Source: Knoellia sp. S7-12 (lineage in GTDB: Bacteria > Actinomycetota > Actinomycetes > Actinomycetales > Dermatophilaceae). Taken from it: 64,000 nt of DNA. The stretch is taken from the NCBI RefSeq assembly GCF_040518285.1, contig NZ_CP155449.1, positions 682,001 to 746,000 on the forward strand, in the 5' to 3' direction. The notes beneath the pieces are model-generated. The model saw only the letters and a list, made by a program, of their open reading frames with translations, was not told where the DNA came from and searched no databases. This document shows positions 28,413 to 37,594 of this stretch, piece by piece; position 1 is the stretch's first letter; every line of letters starts with the position of its first letter. A program made the translations under genes and the position numbers.

Positions 28413-28764
28413 CAACAGCTCCTGACCCCAGGCTGGCGCCGCAGCGTGGCCCGCGCGTCGTCGGCCTAGACAACGCGACGTCGGCCGGGCCGTGCGCGAT
28501 GTCACCGCCCAGACCCGTTCGCGGTACCTCGGGCACGTCCGCTTGCACCGCGACCTGGGCCAGCTCCGGGAGCGACTGACCCTGCTCGAGCAGCGCCGCC
28601 CGGATCTCGTCTCCCAGGTCGCCGACCAGCTCGAGGTCCCACCCGCCGCCCAGGACCTCGCCGCTGCACTACAGGACCTCGAGGACCGGCTCCTCGAACG
28701 GCGCTACGGGCGAGCAGTTCCTGTCTCAGACGCGATCGCACGGTCGCTAGGGCCGGCGCCGTAG
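28409..28764 (+). pseudogene. small helical transfer-operon protein with an apparent frameshift
   Basis: ATG 28409 overlaps the previous stop by ATGA, and its frame has high-GC third positions for about 26 codons (ending NATSAG). From about 28488 the coding pattern moves to another frame: VRDVTAQTRSRYLGHVRLHRDLGQL..., ending at TAG 28764. The second part is an 80-residue coiled-coil-like helical protein. It has no ribosome site before GTG 28492. One missing base near GCCGGGCC at 28483-28491 would join the two parts. Otherwise the GTG is a true start and only the second half is made. Confidence 0.6.
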
Positions 28765-28878
28765 GGCGTGCAGATGCGCGGCTGAAGTCTGCGATCCAGC
28801 AGAGCTCTTCCGCGTCGCGGGTGACCACAACGAGCACCCCATCAGCCTTGGGACATAGCAACCGTTGGAGGAGATCCG

Positions 28879-29328
28879 ATGCAGCAGTCACGGCGCACCA
28901 CCCCCTACCCGTCCACCTGGGAGATCCCGGTGGGCGCGGTTCTTGCGGTCACACTGGTGCTCGTCGTGGCCGCCCACACCGGCCGAAGTCTCGCCCTCGC
29001 TCTGGTCGGCGCCGGGTGGACGTGGACGTCACAGGCGCAACTGTTCACAGCCCTGCCCGGCATGCTCGGAGGCGACAGCCGGGCCGGGCTCGGCCCCGGC
29101 CCCGCAGCTTCGCCCGCGCTGCTCTACACATGCCTCGTCGCCGCCGAGCTGCTTGCCATTGTGCTCATCGGGTGGGCCGTCATTGCCGGGTTGCGCCAGT
29201 GGGGACCGGCACGGGTGCGTGGGATGGCCACCCGCGCCGAAGCGGGAACCCTTCTCGGCGTGGGGCGCCTGCGTAAGGTCGCGCCGGTGGTCCGCCCAGA
29301 CCTGCTTGGCAGGGCGGCCCGCCGATGA
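28879..29328 (+). CDS. two-helix membrane protein of the transfer operon
   Basis: The protein is 149 residues with two hydrophobic helices (VGAVLAVTLVLVVAAHTG near 20-37 and LVAAELLAIVLIGWAVIAGL near 80-105), a loop between them, and a basic C-terminal tail (RVRGMATRAEAGTLLG, RKVAPVVRP). TTGGAGGAGATCCG gives a very strong ribosome site for ATG 28879. It precedes and overlaps (ATGA) the VirD4-like gene, as in many actinobacterial transfer clusters. It may supply the membrane anchor that VirD4 here lacks. Confidence 0.8.
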   Translation: MQQSRRTTPYPSTWEIPVGAVLAVTLVLVVAAHTGRSLALALVGAGWTWTSQAQLFTALPGMLGGDSRAGLGPGPAASPALLYTCLVAAELLAIVLIGWAVIAGLRQWGPARVRGMATRAEAGTLLGVGRLRKVAPVVRPDLLGRAARR

Positions 29329-30773
29329 CCTCGTTCGATCCACGCCAGGTCGGCTGGCGCCTCGGTCGGGCGCACGAACCCCGCGGGGGCGACTTGTGGG
29401 TGCCGTGGGACCGCACCGCCGGCGTCATCGGCCCCCAAGGCTCCGGCAAGACCCTAGACCTGCTCATCCCCGCCCTGCTCGAAGCCCCCGGAGCCGCGCT
29501 CGTCACGTTGACCAAGGCCGATGACCTGCTTCTGTCCATCGGGCAACGCTCCACGAATGGTCGCCCGTGCGTCGTGCTCGACCCGTTCGGTCTCGCCCCC
29601 GGCCTCCCCGAACTGGTGTGGGACCCCGTCGCCGGGTGCGTGGACCCGATGGTCGCCGAGAAGCGCGCAAAGGCCTTCACCGCTGGCACCGTCAACGGAG
29701 CCGGAGCCCGCGGACAGGGCGACGACGCGGCCCGGTTCTACGCCGCCGAAGCAGCCAAGGTCATCCAGGGCTACTTCCACGCGGCCGCGCTGACCGGACG
29801 CACCCTGGATAACGTGCTGCGCTGGGTTGCCAACCCCGTCGCCGCCGTCGAACCCACCGAGATCCTGCGCGAGCATCCTCACGCAGCCCCGTTCTGGCAC
29901 GGACTGCTCCACGGTGCGCTGCGCGGGGACGACCGCACCGCTGGAAACACCATCACCACCGTCCAGCAGGCGCTCGGCCTGTTCTTCCAGGAGGAGATCC
30001 GTCGCCGCTGCGTGCCCGGACTTGGACGCCCGGCCACCAACATCGCCGACGTTATCGGCGCCGGGGGGACGATCTACCTGCTGGGACGGGAGAGCCCGTA
30101 CGAGTCCGCGTCACCTTTGATGACCGCTGTGGCTGAACACGTCCTCGACACCGCACTGACTCTCGCCACAAGGTCCGGTTGGGGGCGGCTTTGCCCTCCG
30201 ATGCTCGCGTGCCTTGACGAGTTGCCGTCCACGGCACCGCTGCCCACTCTGCAGACCCGGATGGCCAATGAACGCGCCCTCGGGATCTCGTTCATCTGGG
30301 CCGCCCAAACCAGAGCCCAGCTCAGCCAGATCTTCGGTGAGCACCAAGCCCGGGCCGTGCTCGGACTGACGAATATTCTGGTCATGTTCGGCGGGTCCAA
30401 GGACGTCGCGTTCAACCAGGAGATCTCCGACCTTCTGGGACCCGTCCGGGTAGCCCGCACCAGCTGGCAGTCTGGGCGGTCACACCGCTCCGTCACCGGT
30501 GAGGACATCCCCATCCTCACGGGCTCCGAAGTCCGACAACTCGAGGAACGCCACGCCCTCGTCGTCGCCGAGAACGGCAAACCCCTCATCGCCAAACTCA
30601 CCCGCTGCATCGACGGCAAATCCGGCCGGGCCCTGCTGCGAGCGCAGGCGGACACTCGCGCCCGGGTCGCCGACGGTTGTAAGCACCTAGTGCACCCCGA
30701 TGCCAGAGCGACAGCCGCAGTAACCGAGGCCGGAAGACGCGGACTCAACAGCGTCAATGTGCGAGGTGTTTGA
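29325..30773 (+). CDS. VirD4/TraG-like coupling ATPase
   Basis: The protein is 482 residues. Walker A is GPQGSGKT at 36-43. Walker B is MLACLDELPS near 295, followed by SFIWAAQTRAQL, the TraM/TraG-type sensor region, and LTGSEVRQL. N-terminal membrane helices usual for VirD4 are missing, so it relies on the two-helix protein upstream. Coupling proteins hand the relaxase-DNA complex to the secretion channel; the relaxase is at 53025-58778. ATGA overlap upstream and TGATG overlap downstream show the operon continues. Confidence 0.9.
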   Translation: MTSFDPRQVGWRLGRAHEPRGGDLWVPWDRTAGVIGPQGSGKTLDLLIPALLEAPGAALVTLTKADDLLLSIGQRSTNGRPCVVLDPFGLAPGLPELVWDPVAGCVDPMVAEKRAKAFTAGTVNGAGARGQGDDAARFYAAEAAKVIQGYFHAAALTGRTLDNVLRWVANPVAAVEPTEILREHPHAAPFWHGLLHGALRGDDRTAGNTITTVQQALGLFFQEEIRRRCVPGLGRPATNIADVIGAGGTIYLLGRESPYESASPLMTAVAEHVLDTALTLATRSGWGRLCPPMLACLDELPSTAPLPTLQTRMANERALGISFIWAAQTRAQLSQIFGEHQARAVLGLTNILVMFGGSKDVAFNQEISDLLGPVRVARTSWQSGRSHRSVTGEDIPILTGSEVRQLEERHALVVAENGKPLIAKLTRCIDGKSGRALLRAQADTRARVADGCKHLVHPDARATAAVTEAGRRGLNSVNVRGV

Positions 30774-31429
30774 TGACAGTTGACCCAACTGCCAGCCATT
30801 CTGAAACTCCGCTCGCCCGGGCGTTCCCCACCCCGGGAAGGCTGGTCCAACACGCCTACCGTGAGCTGTCGATCTCCGCCAACGGCACTCCCGAACAGCG
30901 CAAAGCACTCGGCGACACCCGACGCCTCCCCAGACCGTGGGACCCACCCACATGCACGCACCCCGACCTCAGGCTGGAACTATGGATGTGGCTCGACGAC
31001 GCCGTCACGTGGATCAACCACGAGTACGTCTGGGACACCGATGGCTTCATCCCAGCCTGCTGGCCCGAGCACCCCCACCTTGTCCACGACTTAGCAGTCC
31101 TCGCTGATCAACGACGACGCGCCGGACTAGCACACACCAGCGATGCTCTTGAAGACTGGCATCGGTTCGCCCTGCCCACCTTTCTCGACCGTATGGCTGC
31201 CCGCCTCAAGTCCCACTGCGAGAACGGTCACGAAGCCTGGCCCGCCGGAAGCCGCCACGTCCGACACACCAGCGACCCCCATCGAAGACGCCGGAAACTT
31301 GCGTATAAGAACGACAGCGACCTGCTCTCGCCGACGCAAGAGCCCGTGACACTCAGGCCCTCCACGCCGTGCCTGACGGTCGTCGACGGGAACGCCGTCG
31401 ACACCGACACTGGTGAGATCTTGCAGTAG
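30773..31429 (+). CDS. DUF4913-like protein, last gene of the transfer operon
   Basis: The protein is 218 residues. The middle part (LELWMWLDDAVTWINHEY, then FIPACWPEHPHLVHDLAVLADQRRRA, then DALEDWHRFALPTFLDRM) resembles the Trp-rich layout of DUF4913 and related actinobacterial proteins found next to VirD4 genes. The last 60 residues are basic and look disordered, ending GEILQ. It shares the A of TGATG with the coupling-protein gene. The function is unknown; cytoplasmic location is likely. Confidence 0.7.
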   Translation: MTVDPTASHSETPLARAFPTPGRLVQHAYRELSISANGTPEQRKALGDTRRLPRPWDPPTCTHPDLRLELWMWLDDAVTWINHEYVWDTDGFIPACWPEHPHLVHDLAVLADQRRRAGLAHTSDALEDWHRFALPTFLDRMAARLKSHCENGHEAWPAGSRHVRHTSDPHRRRRKLAYKNDSDLLSPTQEPVTLRPSTPCLTVVDGNAVDTDTGEILQ

Positions 31430-31914
31430 ACGGCGGCACGCCTGCAAGAGTTGAGAAGCCCGCACGTTAAGCGGCGATGTGACGCACGCTAGGCAGCCAG
31501 CCCGGGGGTCCGCGCCTCCACTCGTTCGACCAATTCAGGAACGTGCCGCTTCACTGTCGCGACGGCGCTCAAGCCGACGATCGAAGGCGAGCGTTGATCG
31601 CGCGTGAGGCGCCCTCGGTGACTGGCAGTGTTAGCCGGGTCGTCAGGTCGTCAAGGTCATCGAGTACCGCCACCACGGCAACGCCCTCAGCCATGACACC
31701 GGCGCCGGATACAAACACGCACTCACGAGCGGCTCGTCAAGTACTGGACTGGTTTTGGCGGGCAATTGTTGACTTCAGATCGAACCCTTTCCGCTCTGAT
31801 CGGGGAAAAGAGGTTCGGAACCACGAAGCATCCCGCTAGGTTTCTGCTGGCAGTGACCCCCTGAGCTGTGCGCCGAGTTCGGCAGATGAGGCGGACCAAA
31901 GACTAAGGAGAGCC
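31430..31914. other. gene-free stretch after the transfer operon
   Basis: No gene could be supported in 485 bases. A plus-strand frame at 31543-31839 has no ribosome site and low-information content. The stretch marks the border between the transfer operon and the accessory region, and less regular base composition starts here. Confidence 0.4.
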
Positions 31915-32685
31915 ATGTCAAATTCAACGCCTTCACCACCACCGCAGTGGCTGCGGAGGGGAGCCTTGACAGTGACTGGTGCCGTCGTGCTGGGAGGCGT
32001 TCTGGCGGGCGTTGGAGGTGATGTCTGGACATGGGTGAAAGGCGCCGTCGCCCCGGGTGAGCTCGTAGTGGCAGTTATCGATGAGTCGTTCGAGCAGGTG
32101 GGTGGTGCGTATGTTGTCGCCGGCGCATCCCAGCCGAGCGGCATGGATGATTGCGAGCTCCAGCTTGGGGCGTGGGCGCGGGAGCAGCAGGGGTCTATCG
32201 CGGTCAACAATTTCTACCGGGTACAGGTGACAAACGAGACGGCGAATGACGTGGTGCTCCACAAGGTTAAGCCGGTTGTGGTCTCGTCCACGCCACTGCC
32301 TTCGGATGCCCGGCAGTTCATCTGTCCTGTCGGGGAACCGCTTGCTCAACACCAAGCGAGCGTGAGGCTCGGTGGTGCACCGAGCGTCGACTACTCAGAC
32401 GAAGCGGGCAACGATCTTGCCGGTCTGTTGTATCGGCTTGAGCCAGGCGAGCAGGGTGTCTTCTATATTTCCCACTACGCGGTTCCCGACGTCGACGAGT
32501 ATGTAGTCCGCTGGCAGGCTGAACTGCTCTACTCAGAATCCGGAAGTGCTGAGAGCACCTTGAACGTCAATAAGATGTCAAAGGTCGACGACTTCGTGTC
32601 AGCTCCCTGGTGCGCACCTGCGTGGATGATGACTAACCCTGGCGTGTGGAGCGCGTCCGGCGAGGGATCCTGCCCGGCTCAGTAG
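31915..32685 (+). CDS. hypothetical membrane-anchored protein
   Basis: The protein is 256 residues. Behind a Pro-rich start there is one helix (LTVTGAVVLGGVLAGVGGDVW, about 18-38). An exterior or cytoplasmic beta-rich part with four Cys follows (MDDCELQL, FICPVGEP, PWCAPAW, GSCPAQ). AAGGAGAGCC gives a strong ribosome site at ATG 31915. No family is recognised. Lower GC than the transfer operon suggests separate acquisition. Confidence 0.65.
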   Translation: MSNSTPSPPPQWLRRGALTVTGAVVLGGVLAGVGGDVWTWVKGAVAPGELVVAVIDESFEQVGGAYVVAGASQPSGMDDCELQLGAWAREQQGSIAVNNFYRVQVTNETANDVVLHKVKPVVVSSTPLPSDARQFICPVGEPLAQHQASVRLGGAPSVDYSDEAGNDLAGLLYRLEPGEQGVFYISHYAVPDVDEYVVRWQAELLYSESGSAESTLNVNKMSKVDDFVSAPWCAPAWMMTNPGVWSASGEGSCPAQ

Positions 32686-32938
32686 TCGTGATCGACCCAC
32701 CACTTAGGTACAGCATCTTTCCAATGATCGGCGTGACCACTGACGGAGCTATCTGCGTGACGGGAATCGCGCAGGATTCTTGCAGGTGCTTCGAGCAGTC
32801 CACAATGCTGCGCTTCCGAGAGTGTGGATCGTACGCGCTCCGCTCGTACCCCTGTGAAAGCGGTCGACTGGCTGCGGTAAGACGCACTGCCAATGCTGAC
32901 CAAGGCAAGTGATCCGCGCCCGGAGCGTCGTGCAGCAG

Positions 32939-33865
32939 TCACGACGGGTTTTGAACCTGCCGGGGTGCCCGAGACATATACGCGCCGCGGCGCCATTGGC
33001 TGGGCGGCGAGCCTCCTTGCCTGAAGCCGTGGCGCGCGTACCACGCGGCCAGCCTTACCGCGTCCGCATCAGGCTTGCCGGGGCCAGGCTCGAGCTGGCC
33101 AGTGATTATGTACTCGTGCTCGTCGGCAAATGCGCACAGATGCTCAAGTACGGCTGTGCCAAGCCCTCGCCCCCGCTGCTCCACCACGATGTCGTGCAGC
33201 CGGATACGACGGGGAGCTCCGTCGGCGAGCAATTCCCACCGCGCGTCTTCCATTGGCAGGGACACTGAGAGCGTGCGGAAAGGGGTCCTGCGCTCTAAGG
33301 CCTCCACCGTTTCCGGCAGAGGCCTTAGTGGCCCGGGAATGTGCTCGTAGAGATCTACTGCGACTTCCGTTCTGAGGTCTCGGGCGACCGAGAGGATCTG
33401 CGTATGCAAATGGTCGACGTCGGTAGGTGCACCTAGTGCGGTGTTGGCGCGGATCGCCGGAAGGCTCGCCAACGTCGATTTGGCCCACCCCTTCGGTAAG
33501 TCATTGGCCAGTCGACGAAGCGTTTCCTCAAGGGACAGGGCTCCTTGCCGCGCGTTGACCCGGGAAAGGGCGCTCCAATTCTGGGTAGAGCCGACGGCAT
33601 TGCGCTCAAGGTGATCGCCGGCCCGGAGCAATTCGGCAAGCGCACGGCGGTGATACCCGGTGCGCTCCCTTGCTTCATGGGCCAGTCGGCGGCGATTCCA
33701 CCACCACGACCCCTCGACGGCCTCATCAGCAGCTATGAGCCGCCGCTGGGTCCGTTCCACATCCCCATAGGCGGTGTGCCACTTATGGGCGAGCGCAACT
33801 GGGTCTGAAGCCAGAGGGCGGGGGGCATGGCCGTGATCCTCGTCGACCAGCCAATGCGAGTACAT
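32939..33865 (-). CDS. protein with C-terminal GNAT acetyltransferase-like domain
   Basis: The protein is 308 residues. The C-terminal part has the GNAT acetyl-CoA loop (VEQRGRGLGTAVLEHLCAFAD) preceded by IRLHDIVV and followed by AVRLAAWYARHGFRQGG, the usual end of the fold. The N-terminal 190 residues are helical (GYHRRALAELLRAGDHLE, SLEETLRRLANDL) and unknown; they may be a recognition part. ATG 33865 was taken as the first in-frame ATG. A two-part acetyltransferase alone in an accessory region could modify a toxin, tRNA or drug. The substrate cannot be inferred. Confidence 0.7.
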   Translation of the reverse strand: MYSHWLVDEDHGHAPRPLASDPVALAHKWHTAYGDVERTQRRLIAADEAVEGSWWWNRRRLAHEARERTGYHRRALAELLRAGDHLERNAVGSTQNWSALSRVNARQGALSLEETLRRLANDLPKGWAKSTLASLPAIRANTALGAPTDVDHLHTQILSVARDLRTEVAVDLYEHIPGPLRPLPETVEALERRTPFRTLSVSLPMEDARWELLADGAPRRIRLHDIVVEQRGRGLGTAVLEHLCAFADEHEYIITGQLEPGPGKPDADAVRLAAWYARHGFRQGGSPPSQWRRGAYMSRAPRQVQNPS

Positions 33866-34235
33866 GGCTGAGGAGTCTCACAGACCCGTGGGCTCTTCGC
33901 ATCCCGACCGAATCTGGGTAGGCGCGCCCTCTGTTCTCGCTAGATCCCGCGCTATCTGCAGCGCATCTCCCGCTATCGCGGCGCAGTGACGCACCTGTCG
34001 TCCGTGCAGCAGTCCCTAGGGACAATTTGAGGCGTTGTGTCGCGCAGTGTCACCCTCACGCTGCACTCCGCGAACGGAACTACTAAGTAACATTCGATGC
34101 GACGGACCCAACGACTGACGGCCTCGGTCTGTTTGCTCGTCCGCGATCACGGCGAATGGTGGTTCATTTGGGATGCTGGGCTGGCCAGTGATGCCTTCAA
34201 GTACAGTGCTGGCACTTTGACCGTACGGTCTAGGC
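33866..34235. other. gene-free stretch between divergent accessory genes
   Basis: This 370-base gap separates the minus-strand GNAT gene from the plus-strand HEPN-like gene, so promoters for both are expected. A short plus frame from 34097 (VCLLVRDHGEWWFIWDAG) reads partly like protein but has no convincing end or ribosome site. Confidence 0.35.
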
Positions 34236-35510
34236 ATGCCCGACGACGACAAGGCCGGTCCGCAGCGACTCGTCCGCTTCTTCTTCCCCCTGCCCTCCCC
34301 ACTCCCGGTGCCGGACGGCTGGAGCATTACCGAAGCCCCGGGCGTTGGGGCTCCGCCTCCGGGCCCCTTGGCCCACTTGATCTTCTGGCAGCACGAGGAG
34401 TCCGCAGAGGCGATGGGCGAATCGATGAAGGCCGTATTGGCAGTCAGGGATCGGGTGAGTGACGGACAGATCGAGGGGACAGGCTCAGGCCGCGAGTGGC
34501 TGGCGACACGGCGTGTGACCGTTGTTGAGGCCATCACACAGGCTGACGCCAAGGCAACCAACCGGGATGGCTGGGATGGCGAACCACAGAACCTGGCGCC
34601 CGAACAGGACTTCCTCGTTCGTTGCATCACGCTTGCGGCCCAAGTCGTGCGGGCGTTCCGGTTGGTGCAGGGCGATCCCCTGCAACTACCAACCTACGAG
34701 GGGTTGCCTCCGCACGTGCTTCTGAGTTTCGGAGAGGGCGAGCTAAACCGACAGGGCTCGAGGCTGCCTGCCCCTGCGGATTGGACGCCACAAGCGCTCA
34801 TGATGCTGAACCACATGAACATCGCGTTTGACCTCTTGCCTAAGAGCGCTGGAGCAGATGAGCTGCGGCAGTCAGGCTTCTGGATGCACGCCCTACAGAC
34901 CGGGGCTCCGGGGGTGCTGGCTCGCGAACAGCTTCAACTGGCCGGGATTGCCATGGACTGGCGGGGCGAGTACGCGGAGGCGGTGGTGAAGGCCAATACG
35001 GCGAGTGAAGTCTTGCTTGACTCGACCCTGTCTCTGCTCGCATGGGAGGAGCACCTGCAGGACGACACCAAGCCGACAGCGGACGAGTGGGGACTGGAGT
35101 TCGTAGAAGGTCAGCTGCGGACGCGCGTTGCGCACCACCTGACGCACCGCCTGAAGGGTGACTGGACATCTACCTCAAGCCCCTACGTCCGCTGGCTCCG
35201 AGGAGGGCACGCGCTGCGGCATCGAATCGTCCATGGGGCCTACGCCCCTAGTCGACAGGAAGCGGCTGATGCATTATGTGAAGTGGCCGAGCTTCACACG
35301 CACGTTTTCGACCGCATCTGTGAGCGTCGCAACTTCTATCCCCGTGCCGCGATCATGTCCGTAGGACAGGAAGGTCTCGAGCGACGAGACCTTTTGAGGG
35401 GCCGAATCGTACGATTCCTGACCGACATCGCCGATACCGAGGATCCATGGAGTGTCGCGTGGGGGATGTGGCACCAACGCTTGATCACCGTCGCCTCAGA
35501 TGCTCGATAG
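34236..35510 (+). CDS. hypothetical protein with a HEPN-like R-x4-H motif
   Basis: The protein is 424 residues. The C-terminal helical region carries RHRIVHGAY at 328-336, an R-x4-H motif in the form typical of HEPN RNases, followed by long helices (EAADALCEVAELHTHVFDRI). The N-terminus is Pro-rich (PLPSPLPVPDGW) and the middle is helical, with DFLVRCITLAAQVVRAFRL. No family name can be given. HEPN domains act in toxins and abortive infection; this role is inferred. The ATG 34236 start has no clear ribosome site, so the true start may differ. Confidence 0.65.
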   Translation: MPDDDKAGPQRLVRFFFPLPSPLPVPDGWSITEAPGVGAPPPGPLAHLIFWQHEESAEAMGESMKAVLAVRDRVSDGQIEGTGSGREWLATRRVTVVEAITQADAKATNRDGWDGEPQNLAPEQDFLVRCITLAAQVVRAFRLVQGDPLQLPTYEGLPPHVLLSFGEGELNRQGSRLPAPADWTPQALMMLNHMNIAFDLLPKSAGADELRQSGFWMHALQTGAPGVLAREQLQLAGIAMDWRGEYAEAVVKANTASEVLLDSTLSLLAWEEHLQDDTKPTADEWGLEFVEGQLRTRVAHHLTHRLKGDWTSTSSPYVRWLRGGHALRHRIVHGAYAPSRQEAADALCEVAELHTHVFDRICERRNFYPRAAIMSVGQEGLERRDLLRGRIVRFLTDIADTEDPWSVAWGMWHQRLITVASDAR

Positions 35511-36455
35511 AAGTCAACCGTCTAACGCCCCCCGCACCCAGGGCCTAGGCGCCTCCACGGTGCCAAGACTTCCGGGACCGTTCGCGGCTTGACCGTGAAT
35601 CAAGGCCGGGACGTTTTGGGCCGATCCCTCGCATTTCCCCGTGGACCACGCACTCCGCGCCACCACTCTCCGCGGTCTTAGTGTGCGAAGGTGGCTCGGC
35701 GACCAAAGACGGAGCAATCTTCCTACGGTTCTTTCGTTCCCCTTAGAGAAAGCACTTGCCAAAGCGCCCATCGGGGTGCTTATCGCTCGCTGAAGGTCTA
35801 CGCGGACCGTGGACCTGGAAACCGATGGCTCATCGCCGTCCGACTCATTTGGCTGAAGGAGGTCGATATAGGTGGCCGACAGCGGAACTACGAGAACGAA
35901 CTTACCTCGGCCCGGTGCGCCTGGGTGAACGCTAAGGCTAGAGGCTTTGCCTACATCCGTAATAGTCTGAAGATTCCCTTCGTGATCGCTAGCAGTGCCC
36001 GAGATCAGAAATTCTTGACCATCTCGGTCGACGCTCGTCACCTCTATGACGCCGCGCCCGCCCAAGGCCCGCGGGGGTCTTGGCTGAGAAGTAATGCCTC
36101 GGCCACTATGAACTGATTGTCGCGTAGTAGGCACGCAGAAGGAGCGCCAAAATCGCGCCGATGATCATACTTTCGACTTGTGTTCCGCAAGTGTCTGGCC
36201 GCTGGCACATTAACCGGTGCCTTCCAGATTTCGGTCAATTGTCTACGAGAGACTTGGTGGACTGCTCGATGATGAATCCCGCTACCCAGTGACGGTGACC
36301 CTAGTGGGAGGGGCCTGGGCGGGCCCCGGATCGCTGGCAGCGGCAGCGGCAGCGGCAGCGCAGTTTCTGCTCTTAGTCGATCGCGACAAACGAAGGTGCT
36401 TCCTCGATTGGGCGTTTGAGCCGCCTCCCCAAGTCGGCGAAGTTGGGCGCACAGT
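35511..36455. other. stretch with only doubtful frames, left of the first int copy
   Basis: Two overlapping frames compete: plus 35691-36116 (GTG start; aromatic-rich, IAVRLIWLKEVDIGG) and minus 35514-36134 (EVTSVDRDGQEFLISG). Neither has a ribosome site, and base use at codon positions does not separate them. A (GGCAGC)n run lies at about 36336-36360. The right end abuts the first att-like site, so decayed genes are likely here. Confidence 0.35.
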
Positions 36456-36516
36456 GGGCGGAATCGTCGCAGTTCCGCCCGGCAGTTCAGACGCCGGCGA
36501 CGTATGCGGTCAGGAA
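36456..36516. repeat. att-like site, copy 1 of 3
   Basis: GGGCGGAA (36456-36463), a nine-base spacer and TTCCGCCC (36473-36480) form a perfect inverted pair six bases beyond the integrase stop codon. The 61-bp sequence from here through GGTCAGGAA recurs at 42901 and 49926. Bases to the left differ in all three copies, so the boundary is sharp. The layout resembles a tyrosine recombinase core site. Confidence 0.65.
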
Positions 36517-37400
36517 GTGGACGCCGTGTCGATCGAGGTTGCCTCGGGCTCGGTCGTAGTGCTCGGTGGTTCTCGGGTCGGCGTGCCGGGCCAGGATCTG
36601 GGCGTCCCGCAGGGGGACGCCGGCGTCGAGGGCGTTGGTGATCGCAGCGTGACGCAGCGAGTGTGGGCTTATGTGACGCGGATGCTGGCGGCCTTCGCGA
36701 TCCGGGCGACCATCCGGTACACATCGCGCCGGTCGATCGCCTTCCCAGTGAGCGGCCGCAGGACCAGGGGCCCGCTGGTTCGATCGCCGCGGCAAGCCTC
36801 CAGGACCCGCAGCACCGGGACGGTGATCGGCATCGTGTCGGGCTTGTTGCCCTTGCCCACCAGGTGCAGCACCCGGTGCCCACGCAGGGTGTCGGCGTAG
36901 TCCTCGATCCGCACCGCGGCAGCCTCGGATGCGCGCAGCGCGTTGATCCCGAGCAGGTAGGCGAGGGCGCCGTGGTGGACGGTGATGGTCTGGGCGACTT
37001 GGAGGAAACGGATTAGCTCCAGCCGGTCCAGTCCTTGAGTGCGCGATTCGTCGCGGTGGACCTTAGGCAGTCTCGCGTAGACGGCCGGGTCTGCGGGGAT
37101 GAGACCGTCGATGTGCGCGAACCGGAAGAAGCCACGGACGCCGTGCATCATCGTCACGACGGAGGAGTCCATCAGGCCCCGGTCCCCGAGGCTGCGGATG
37201 TACAGCTCAACGTGTGCGCGCTGGACCCCGACCAAGGGGTCCAGGGCGTTCGCTTCACACCAAGCGAACCACTGCCGCAGCTGGAACGCGTACAAGGTGT
37301 GGGTGCGCCCGGAGTAGCGGGCCAAGAACGAGACCGCTGCCAGTTGGGCGGTCGACATTGATGACGGCTGGAACGGAAGGAGAGTTGTCGGAGCGGACAT
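36487..37400 (-). pseudogene. tyrosine recombinase, copy 1, broken by a one-base deletion
   Basis: It is about 96% identical in protein to the intact copy at 42932-43846. The first 240 residues read normally, then the frame ends in ASIRVT. The missing C-terminal part (SPHSLRHAA, HADPRTTEHYDRA, ending TAYVAGV) continues in the next frame. The copies differ by GCGGATGC here (36680-36681) against GCGGGATGC in copy 2: one G is lost. The break removes the H-x-x-R box and the Tyr nucleophile, so the product should be inactive unless the missing base is a sequencing error. It sits between an att-like site and a DUF6308-like gene. Confidence 0.88.
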
Positions 37401-37594
37401 GGCGTCACCTCATGCGGCGACGGCAAGAGGCCAGGTCGCGTGCGCCGCCAGCGTGGCCTAGGCACCCGAACCGCATCGACGCTAGACCCCTCTCCAAGCA
37501 GCGAGTCCGCAGGTGGCGAATAGACGCAGATTCGTGGGGACCGAGTTCGTGTCCGGGCGCGGATCCGATGGAGCGCCCACATGCCGGCAGGAAG

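Noticed and set aside
35514..36134. Competing plus (35691-36116) and minus (35514-36134) frames
   Set aside because: Neither has a ribosome site or known motif, and codon-position GC does not separate them, so no CDS is called.
36336..36360. Short GGCAGC run
   Set aside because: It has four units only, in non-coding high-GC DNA. It is noted inside the surrounding entry but not meaningful alone.
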